DNA from: UBA1189 sp045544835 | GTDB lineage: Bacteria > Bacteroidota > Bacteroidia > Bacteroidales > Bacteroidaceae | NCBI GenBank assembly: GCA_045544835.1 | Contig: JAZPZS010000121.1 | Span: 1-34,754 of the forward strand | Reading direction: 5' to 3' | Length of the DNA: 34,754 bases | The notes under the pieces: model-generated | Database searches by the model: none | Told to the model about the DNA's origin: nothing | The model's input: only the letters and a program-made list of their open reading frames with translations | Program-made: the position numbers and the translations under genes | Shown: piece by piece, positions 8,341 to 15,026 of the stretch | Position numbering within the stretch: the first letter of the stretch is position 1 | Layout: every line of letters begins with the position of its first letter

Positions 8341-8494
8341 AGTGCTTTAACACCGTACGTCCTCATTTGTTTTTGCCCCATAGCCTTCCGTGCACAACGA
8401 CCTCCAGCGACTATCTCCATAAATTCTACTTGCGAAAAATGAATAATCGTACTTTCTTCTTTTGTTTTCCGATTGTTTTCCTTACCTTCGCACC
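8341..8494. promoter_or_regulatory. Divergent intergenic region between the efflux operon and malQ
   Basis: 154 bp that must carry both promoters. On the plus strand, TTTG at 8461-8464 and TACCTTCG at 8483-8490 fit the Bacteroidetes -33/-7 pattern (18-nt gap, one mismatch in the -7). The -7 ends 4 nt before the malQ ATG, so the malQ mRNA would be leaderless or nearly so. I found no TAnnTTTG for the efflux operon. Confidence 0.55.
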
Positions 8495-10975
8495 ATGAAA
8501 CTCACAATCACACTCCACTACAACACCCAGTGGGGCGAGAGCCTCCACTTGGCATTCTCCCCTGTAGCTAACGTACACAGCGTGCCCACACTCCCTATGC
8601 AGACCAATGGCGAGGGGCGCTGGTTCATCACCATAGAGGGCGACTACAAGCCTTCGGCTCCCTACACCTTCGTGGTGATGGAGAATGGTGACATCAAACG
8701 CACCGAATGGCGTCATCATAGGTTGCCCGACACGCTGCACGGACACGTACACATCAGCGACCGTTGGGTAGACCGTTCCGAGCTTGCTCCCTTCTACTCC
8801 TCGGCCTTCACCCGTGCCATCTTCGCACACGACACACACAACACTACGCCTCACGGTGCTGCAGGTATCTGCATCTGCTGCGAAGCCCCTACCCTGCGCA
8901 AGAACCAACTCCTTGCCGTATGTGGCGATGCAAAAGCATTAGGAGCCTGGGACACCAACCACGCACGCATCATGGAGCCTCACGGCACCGAGTGGCAACT
9001 GTGGCTCGACAAAGGCGAGCTGGGCGAGAACTGTGAGTTCAAGTTTATAATCCTTGAGAAGTCAACAGTCAACAGTCAACAGTCAACAGACAACAGTTGT
9101 AACGAAAACCACCATCCGGAGGCCAATAATAGTCAATTGTCAATTGTCAATTATCAATTAGTCGCATGGGAGCCCGGTGAGAACCGCACCCTCCACATCG
9201 ACCACTACAGCGATGTGAGCCTACGCGTACTGCGCACCTACACCCTGCGCGACCCGCAAGAGCATTGGCGCGGTGCCGGTGTCGCCATCCCCGTATTCTC
9301 CCTGCGTTCGAAGAAGAGCTTCGGTATCGGCGAATTCTCCGACATCCCCCTTATGGTCGACTGGGCTGCCAAGACAGGCCAATGCTTCCTGCAGCTGCTG
9401 CCCGTGAACGATACCACCATGAACCGCAACTGGCACGAGTCGTACCCCTACAACGCCATCACCTGCTTTGCCCTCAACCCCATGTACATCCGCCTCGAAG
9501 AGGTAGGCGTACTCAACGACAAAGAGGCAATGAAGGAGTTCCGCAAAAAGCAGAAAGAGCTGAATAAGCTGCCACAGGTCGACTTTGATGCCGTAGTCAT
9601 CGCCAAGTGGGACTATCTGCACCGCATCTTCGCGCAAGAGGGCGAGCAGACCCTTGCCTCACCCTCCTACAAGCGTTTCTTCAAGGACAACGAATCGTGG
9701 TTGGTACCCTATGCCGAGTTCTGCTGCATCAGGGACAGCAAGAACCCCAAAGAGACAGGACTCTACCTTTATATACAATATCACCTGCACAAGCAGCTCA
9801 AGCATGCCGCCGACTACGCCCACAAGCATGGCGTAGTGCTCAAGGGTGACATACCTATCGGCATCAGCCGCACCAGCGTGGAGGCATGGAGCAATCCCGG
9901 ACTCTTCTGCCTGGAGAGCCAAGCCGGTGCACCGCCCGATGCCTTTGCCCGCGACGGACAGAACTGGGGCTTCCCCACCTATAACTGGCAAGCCATGGCC
10001 GCTGAGCGCTACCAGTGGTTTGCACGCCGCTTCACCAAGATGGCCGACTACTTCGATGCCTACCGCATCGACCACATCCTCGGTTTCTTCCGCATATGGG
10101 AGATACCCTGCACCACCAAGAGCGGACTGCTTGGCCACTTCAATCCAGCCATGCCCCTCACCCCTGAGGAGATAGCGCAGTGGGGTATCGCCTTCTACAA
10201 GGAACGTCACGCCACCCCCTTCACCCTGGGCGACGAAACCGACGTGCTCTTCGTGGAGGATCCCTACCAACCAGGTACCTACCACCCACGTATCAATGGA
10301 TTCGACACCGAGTCGTTCAAGGCCCTACCCGAGAATGAGCGCAAAGCCTTCTATGCACTGCACGACCACTTCTTCTACCATCGCCACAACGACTTCTGGT
10401 ATCGCGAAGCCATGAAGAAGCTCCCCGCCCTCATCGATGCCACCGACATGCTCGTCTGCGGCGAGGACCTCGGCATGATACCCGCTTGCGTGCCCACCGT
10501 GATGAACGAACTGCGCATCCTCTCTCTTGAGATACAACGCATGCCCAAGGCCTACGGCTGCACCTTCGACAATCCGGCCAACTACCCCTACTACTCCGTA
10601 TGTACCACCTCTACCCACGACATGAGCGGTATACGCGGTTGGTGGGAAGAAGACCCCACACTCACCCAGCGCTACTGGAGCGAGATGCTGCACCAGCGCG
10701 GCAAGGCACCTAGGGAGTGTGAGGCATGGATATGCGAGAGCATCGTGCGCCAGCACCTCGACTCGCCTGCCATGCTCACCATCCTCCCCTTGCAGGACTG
10801 GATGGCCATGGACGAGCATCTGCGCTACCCCGACCCAGCCTTCGAGCGCATCAACGTACCGGCCAACTCAAATCACTACTGGCGCTACCGCATGCACCTC
10901 ACCCTGGAAGAGCTCCTCGAGGCCGAAGACCTCAACCGTCTGGTAGGTCGCCTCGTCCGTCAGGCTGGACGATGA
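8495..10975 (+). CDS. malQ: 4-alpha-glucanotransferase (amylomaltase), GH77 with N-terminal starch-binding domains
   Basis: 826 residues, cytoplasmic (no signal peptide). It transfers maltodextrin segments between chains, releasing glucose. Two N-terminal CBM20-like modules are visible (about 1-110 and 125-190; the second has LLAVCGDAKALGAWDTNHA). The GH77 catalytic domain starts near 250 (GAGVAIPVFSLRSKKSFGIG). Catalytic residues can be placed: nucleophile D526 (AYRIDHILGFFRIW), acid/base E657 (CGEDLGMIP) and stabiliser D709 (TSTHDMSGIRGWWEED). The ATG at 8495 begins the first module. Residues about 189-222, between the CBM and catalytic domains, are encoded by 7-bp tandem repeats, giving a low-complexity linker (STVNSQQSTDNS, NNSQLSIVNYQL). 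The gene lies beside the sus-like locus whose products it would use. Confidence 0.95.
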   Translation: MKLTITLHYNTQWGESLHLAFSPVANVHSVPTLPMQTNGEGRWFITIEGDYKPSAPYTFVVMENGDIKRTEWRHHRLPDTLHGHVHISDRWVDRSELAPFYSSAFTRAIFAHDTHNTTPHGAAGICICCEAPTLRKNQLLAVCGDAKALGAWDTNHARIMEPHGTEWQLWLDKGELGENCEFKFIILEKSTVNSQQSTDNSCNENHHPEANNSQLSIVNYQLVAWEPGENRTLHIDHYSDVSLRVLRTYTLRDPQEHWRGAGVAIPVFSLRSKKSFGIGEFSDIPLMVDWAAKTGQCFLQLLPVNDTTMNRNWHESYPYNAITCFALNPMYIRLEEVGVLNDKEAMKEFRKKQKELNKLPQVDFDAVVIAKWDYLHRIFAQEGEQTLASPSYKRFFKDNESWLVPYAEFCCIRDSKNPKETGLYLYIQYHLHKQLKHAADYAHKHGVVLKGDIPIGISRTSVEAWSNPGLFCLESQAGAPPDAFARDGQNWGFPTYNWQAMAAERYQWFARRFTKMADYFDAYRIDHILGFFRIWEIPCTTKSGLLGHFNPAMPLTPEEIAQWGIAFYKERHATPFTLGDETDVLFVEDPYQPGTYHPRINGFDTESFKALPENERKAFYALHDHFFYHRHNDFWYREAMKKLPALIDATDMLVCGEDLGMIPACVPTVMNELRILSLEIQRMPKAYGCTFDNPANYPYYSVCTTSTHDMSGIRGWWEEDPTLTQRYWSEMLHQRGKAPRECEAWICESIVRQHLDSPAMLTILPLQDWMAMDEHLRYPDPAFERINVPANSNHYWRYRMHLTLEELLEAEDLNRLVGRLVRQAGR
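9061..9163 (+). repeat. In-frame heptamer repeats inside malQ
   Basis: GTCAACA occurs four times in tandem (9061-9088), then GACAACA. After a 36-nt gap, GTCAATT occurs three times plus ATCAATT (9132-9159). Twenty bases of the first block (9075-9094) recur in inverse orientation in the non-coding spacer at 21448-21467. Confidence 0.95.
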
Positions 10976-11123
10976 AGGGAGGTAAGTTTTTGAGTTTTTG
11001 AGTTTGTGAGTTTAGAGTTTAATTGTCATCTCGAGACGGAGTGAGAGATCTCTCGCTTTGCTCGGGATGACACTTATCGTATTTTTTGTTATCGTACACG
11101 CTTTGCGTGTCCTCGTCAATTGC
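10976..11123. other. Convergent spacer malQ / response regulator: repeats and terminator
   Basis: Contains a GAGTTTtT-type repeat run (about 10983-11020) and then the large hairpin listed separately. No gene is visible. Confidence 0.7.
11024..11072. terminator. Large hairpin, likely bidirectional terminator
   Basis: Outer arms TGTCATCTCGAG (11024-11035) and CTCGGGATGACA (11061-11072) pair with one G-U. The inner part GTGAGAGATCTCTCGC is almost self-complementary. It sits between two convergent genes with ATTTTTT just beyond it on the plus strand. The TGTCATCyCGA...GAGATC type of element recurs in part at about 34227-34260, so it is a repeat family. Confidence 0.6.
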
Positions 11124-11867
11124 CTACCGCTCCAGCCAAGCCATGAAATCATCCACCCGCGATCGGCTCACGGTGAGTTCCACAGGCGATTCCACAAAGG
11201 GGACTATGCGCAAGCGTCCACTCTGCTTCACAATGCTCTTGATACCATTTGAGGCTATGACACAGCTACGCGAAATCTTGAAGAACTTCTCAGGGTCGAG
11301 CACTTCGGACACCACATCGAGCGATGCATCAAGCACATAGCGGCAAGCAGCCGATGTGACCACATAGTTGCACTTCTCCTCAGAGCATATATAGGCAATA
11401 TCAGCTGTAGGTACAGGGACTATACGATCGTTGAACTTCACCACCAGACGTTCCCTATAACGTTTGGGTTCTGCCAGGGTGTTCATCACGGAATCCATAT
11501 CAGGCTTTTCGCTCCGGGCACGGCAACGCGACACGGCACGCTGCAAGGCCTCAGGTGCAATGGGTTTGAGTAGATAATCCACGCTACCCGCCTCAAAGGC
11601 TTTGATGGCATAGGTATCGTAGGCGGTAGTCATGATGACCTTTCCCTCTACATCTACCTTTCGGAATATCTCGAAGCACACGCCATCGGCCAGTTCAACA
11701 TCCATAAACAGAATATCAGCCTTGTGAGAGGGGTCTTGCAACCACTCCACTGCACTAGCCACCGAGGTTACTGCACCTACCACGGTAAGGTCGGCACAGT
11801 ATTGCCCCAGCATCCTCATCAGGTTATTCTGTGCCATTATTTCATCTTCTATAATCAGTACGGTCAT
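11124..11867 (-). CDS. LytTR-family response regulator (LytT/AlgR type)
   Basis: 247 residues. The N-terminal receiver domain (1-120) has the acidic pocket EDE (7-9), phospho-acceptor D56 (ILFMDVELADG), a Thr in MTTAYDTYAIKAFE and a Lys in YLLKPI. The C-terminal LytTR DNA-binding domain (about 140-245) has KFNDRIVPVPTADIAYICSEE, RYVLDASLDVVSEVLDPEKFFKISRS (read in parts) and a final SRSRVDDFMAWLE. LytTR proteins bind direct repeats spaced about 21 bp. It is encoded 213 nt downstream of the histidine kinase, on the same strand. The likely target is the sus-like operon, whose promoter has three such repeats (inference). Confidence 0.93.
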   Translation of the reverse strand: MTVLIIEDEIMAQNNLMRMLGQYCADLTVVGAVTSVASAVEWLQDPSHKADILFMDVELADGVCFEIFRKVDVEGKVIMTTAYDTYAIKAFEAGSVDYLLKPIAPEALQRAVSRCRARSEKPDMDSVMNTLAEPKRYRERLVVKFNDRIVPVPTADIAYICSEEKCNYVVTSAACRYVLDASLDVVSEVLDPEKFFKISRSCVIASNGIKSIVKQSGRLRIVPFVESPVELTVSRSRVDDFMAWLER

Positions 11868-12080
11868 ATCTTGTTTTGAGTTTTTAAGTTTTCGAGTTTA
11901 TAAATGTTTCACATTTAAGACCACTTGCTTGCTCTGCAATATCATGCAAGCATATATTGCTCTCGCTACGCTGCGTGGTTGTGAGTTTGAGTTTCTGAGT
12001 TCAGTCGGCTTGCGTCTAACAAACTTATAAACTCAAAACTCAAAAACTTACTTTTATTCTCCATTCTCCATTTTCAATTC
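11868..12080. repeat. Spacer between response regulator and kinase: inverted GAGTTT repeats
   Basis: 213 bp. GAGTTT-rich repeats lie at about 11876-11900, and their inverse (CTCAAAACTCAAAAACTTA) lies at about 12030-12050, facing each other. Between them are a perfect 7-bp hairpin (TAAATGT/ACATTTA, 11901-11917) and a GCTTGC/GCAAGC hairpin near 11930-11950. No gene is visible. It may reduce or process the kinase-regulator transcript. Confidence 0.6.
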
Positions 12081-13466
12081 TTAAAGCAGCGGTATTACCA
12101 CCCGATAAAACTCATCAGTACTATCAATGACCATATCTTGCGCTGATAGGGTGTGATAGTGCTCGCGTATATATTTCTGTCCGAGTCCAGTCGACGCTGG
12201 ACGCGTATATTTGGGTAATACATTATTTTCTATCATAAGCTGTTCCTCGTTGGCCGATATGGTAATACGTAGCGGATTGGCAGCACTCACCGCATTGTGT
12301 TTGAGCGCATTTTCCACCAGAAGTTGTACGGTACATGGTACCACCATACGCCGCATAGCCTCATCAGCAATAGCGTACTTCACCTCAAACCCATCGGCAA
12401 ACCTCACCTTCTGCAGGGCCACATACTCCTGTATGAAGTCAATCTCCTCGCGCAAGGGCACCAGCGCGTCCTCCTCGCACCGTAGCATGTAGCGATACAT
12501 ATGAGCCAGTTTGTGTATGTAGTCACTGGCCTGCTCGGTACGCTGCTCGCATACGAGTCCGTCGAGAGTGTTGAGTGAGTTGAAGAGAAAGTGAGGGTTC
12601 ACCTGTTGCTTGAGCGTCGCATACCGATACTGAGCCTGTGCCGCCCTCACGCGCTCGAGCTGCATAGTTTTTCGTATAGTGAACACGATATCGACCAATA
12701 TCACAATACAGCAAATGGTAGTTTCCACGAGCACCGACGCGATAAAATAACGTAGGTAGTTATGTATATCTACCGCAATAGTCGCAGTTCTCTCATGCGC
12801 AATGCTGAAGCACCATGCTCCTACAGCCGATACCACTCCCACGAAGAGCACGTAGCCGAGCCACGTCAGCGGCTTGCGCCTTATCTTACGTTGATGGCGC
12901 AATCTCCTCACACAGATGATAGTAATACAGGTATAGGTGATGAAGGCAGGCGAACTTGACAGGATTTCCCATGCATAATCCATCACACTGGTTCCGGCAT
13001 ACAAGGGAGAGGAGAAGAGCATAGCAGCCCCTACGCGCAATGCCAATATGCCACCAACGATGGCAAACGTCCATCGCAACTTAGAGTCTGATCGCGAGAG
13101 GTCGGCCTCTACCCTATTTATTTTATAGGTAAGGCGCGATAGAAGTATGAGAGTCCACCCCAGCAACTCTGTAGTAAGCACGGTAGAGAAGATTCTTGCA
13201 GCAACCTCCACATTCATAAAGTAGCGTATGAGGCCGGCACCTAAGGTACCAACGACAAAACCGACTACATTGACCACTATCACCATCACAGCAATGATGT
13301 CAATGGGCATGCCTTTTTTGAGGCACAGTATTACCGTCATTGTCATGGTGAAGATGGTCAGTGTAAGAGCATCATCAACGCCCACCCATTGGCAAACGAG
13401 GACCACCAAGGCATGCAACAGGGCAAATAGATGTATCACCCCCGAGGATTTCATCGTTCTCAGCAT
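12081..13466 (-). CDS. LytS/YehU-type sensor histidine kinase with about eight TM segments
   Basis: 461 residues. About eight hydrophobic segments fill residues 10-262, with no recognisable extracellular sensor domain. The His_kinase domain follows, with phospho-acceptor H292 in the motif QVNPHFLFNSLNTL. A HATPase region has N-box LLVENALKHN and a glycine box STGLGQKYIREHY. This is the kinase class that partners with LytTR regulators, and one is encoded just downstream. The signal is unknown; the membrane-embedded N-terminus suggests a ligand or state within the membrane. An ATG at 13454 (MKSSGVIH) is an alternative start. Confidence 0.92.
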   Translation of the reverse strand: MLRTMKSSGVIHLFALLHALVVLVCQWVGVDDALTLTIFTMTMTVILCLKKGMPIDIIAVMVIVVNVVGFVVGTLGAGLIRYFMNVEVAARIFSTVLTTELLGWTLILLSRLTYKINRVEADLSRSDSKLRWTFAIVGGILALRVGAAMLFSSPLYAGTSVMDYAWEILSSSPAFITYTCITIICVRRLRHQRKIRRKPLTWLGYVLFVGVVSAVGAWCFSIAHERTATIAVDIHNYLRYFIASVLVETTICCIVILVDIVFTIRKTMQLERVRAAQAQYRYATLKQQVNPHFLFNSLNTLDGLVCEQRTEQASDYIHKLAHMYRYMLRCEEDALVPLREEIDFIQEYVALQKVRFADGFEVKYAIADEAMRRMVVPCTVQLLVENALKHNAVSAANPLRITISANEEQLMIENNVLPKYTRPASTGLGQKYIREHYHTLSAQDMVIDSTDEFYRVVIPLL

Positions 13467-13491
13467 ATGCTATAAACTTCCGTTCCGGCAC

Positions 13492-13499
13492 CAAAGTTA
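13492..13499 (-). promoter_or_regulatory. -7 element for the histidine kinase gene
   Basis: The minus strand reads TAACTTTG, an exact match to TAnnTTTG, about 26 nt before the kinase start at 13466. Confidence 0.6.
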
Positions 13500-13557
13500 G
13501 TTTTTTTTTCTGACAACTCCGCTAACTAATTGCAATAATCTGCATTCTTTTTGCTCT

Positions 13558-13609
13558 CCACTCATCAAACTATTACGTCCATTCGTCGCAGTAAACACAC
13601 CATTCATCA
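13558..13609 (+). promoter_or_regulatory. Three 10-bp direct repeats at 21-bp spacing (putative LytTR operator)
   Basis: CCACTCATCA (13558-13567), CCATTCGTCG (13579-13588) and CCATTCATCA (13600-13609) share the consensus CCAYTCRTCR. All differences are transitions, and the period is exactly 21 bp. LytTR domains are known to bind about 9-bp direct repeats with 12-13 bp spacers. The array lies between the divergent kinase and MFS-sus genes, ending about 42 bp before the -7 element of the latter. Confidence 0.65.
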
Positions 13610-13651
13610 GAAATAGTGTTTTAAAATATACGCGCACACGAAAAAGATTTT

Positions 13652-13659
13652 TATCTTTG
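13652..13659 (+). promoter_or_regulatory. -7 element of the MFS-susCD operon
   Basis: TATCTTTG matches TAnnTTTG exactly, about 45 nt before the MFS start codon. The -33 position (about 13619-13632) is T-rich (GTTTTAAAA) but not a clear TTTG, as might fit an activator-dependent promoter. Confidence 0.65.
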
Positions 13660-13703
13660 CAAAAATATTAGTGATTTACTAAACAATAAGGAAAACACAT
13701 ACC

Positions 13704-15008
13704 ATGAATTCCAATCGTCTATCATTTTGGCAGCTATGGAACATTAGCCTCGGTTTCTTTGGGGTACAAATAGCCTATTCGCTCCAGAGCGCCAACATCA
13801 GTCGCATCTTTGCCACATTGGGTGCCGACCCCCACGACTTGAGTTATTTCTGGATTCTCCCACCTTTAATGGGCATGATAGTACAGCCTATCGTAGGCAA
13901 GTACAGTGACAAGACATGGTGTCGATTTGGTCGCCGCATCCCCTACTTGTTCATAGGTTCGCTTGTAGCAATCCTCGTCATGTGTATGCTCCCCAATGCC
14001 GGCAGTTTTGGATTTACCATAGGCGGTACCATGATATTCGGTCTTATCGCCCTCATGTTGCTCGACACCTCTATTAATATGGCCATGCAACCCTTCAAGA
14101 TGCTTGTAGGCGACATGGTAAACGAAGAGCAAAAGGGCAAGGCCTACTCCATACAGAGCTTTCTTTGCAATGCGGGTAGCCTCGTAGGTTACATCTTCCC
14201 TTTCTTGTTTGCTTGGATAGGCTTATCAAATACCGCTCCTGAAGGTGAGATTCCCGACACCGTGAAGTACGCCTTCTATATCGGTGCAGCCATCCTCATC
14301 CTCTGTGTATTGTACACTAGCGTCAAGGTCAAGGAGATGCCCCCGAAAGAGTATGCCGAGTTCCACAGTATCGACCCACAGACACAAAAGGAAAAGTCAC
14401 CCGGTATGCTTACCCTACTCAGAAAGGCTCCGAGCACATTTTGGACAGTGGGCCTCGTACAGTTCTTCTGTTGGGCAGCCTTCATGTACATGTGGACCTA
14501 CACCAACGGTGCCATTGCCGACACCGTATGGGGAACTACCGACGTACGTTCCGAGGGCTATCAGGAAGCAGGTAACTGGGTAGGTATTCTCTTTGCCGTA
14601 CAGGCCATAGGCTCTATGCTTTGGGCACTTCTCATCCCTAAGTTCAAGAACATCAAAACAGCCTATGTCGTAAGCCTCCTGTTGGGTGCCGTAGGCTTCG
14701 CCTCTGTATTCTTCATACACGACCAATATATACTGTTCGCATCATTCCTTCTAATTGGAGCAGCCTGGGCAGCGATGCTCGCCATACCCTTCACATTGTT
14801 CACCAACTCGCTTTCGGGCGACCATATAGGCACCTACCTCGGACTTTTCAACGGAACCATCTGCTTGCCTCAGATTGTAGCTGCCGCATGTGGAGGTATA
14901 TTGCTCAAAATGGTAGGTGGCAGTCAAGTGTCAATGTTTCTCATTGCAGGCATCCTGCTTGTGTGTGGTGCTGCTGCAGTATATTTAGTAAAAGAAAAAC
15001 GAGCATAA
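13704..15008 (+). CDS. MFS sugar transporter (SLC45/GPH-like), probable maltose or maltodextrin importer
   Basis: 434 residues with 12 predicted TM segments. The N-terminus (LSFWQLWNISLGFFGVQIAYSL) and the MFS loop 2-3 signature (GKYSDKTWCRFGRRIPYLFIG, read in parts, about 64-84) match the SLC45-like/GPH cation-sugar symporter group. It would move short maltodextrins or maltose from periplasm to cytoplasm, where MalQ acts. It is the first gene of the starch operon: susC starts 18 nt after its stop. The B. thetaiotaomicron sus operon has no such gene. Substrate is inferred from context. Confidence 0.88.
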   Translation: MNSNRLSFWQLWNISLGFFGVQIAYSLQSANISRIFATLGADPHDLSYFWILPPLMGMIVQPIVGKYSDKTWCRFGRRIPYLFIGSLVAILVMCMLPNAGSFGFTIGGTMIFGLIALMLLDTSINMAMQPFKMLVGDMVNEEQKGKAYSIQSFLCNAGSLVGYIFPFLFAWIGLSNTAPEGEIPDTVKYAFYIGAAILILCVLYTSVKVKEMPPKEYAEFHSIDPQTQKEKSPGMLTLLRKAPSTFWTVGLVQFFCWAAFMYMWTYTNGAIADTVWGTTDVRSEGYQEAGNWVGILFAVQAIGSMLWALLIPKFKNIKTAYVVSLLLGAVGFASVFFIHDQYILFASFLLIGAAWAAMLAIPFTLFTNSLSGDHIGTYLGLFNGTICLPQIVAAACGGILLKMVGGSQVSMFLIAGILLVCGAAAVYLVKEKRA

Positions 15009-15026
15009 TCAAACATCTATATTAAT

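Noticed and set aside
13466..13703. SusR-like regulator near the starch locus
   Set aside because: No SusR-type membrane-spanning regulator reading frame is in the window; the only regulators are the LytS/LytT pair.
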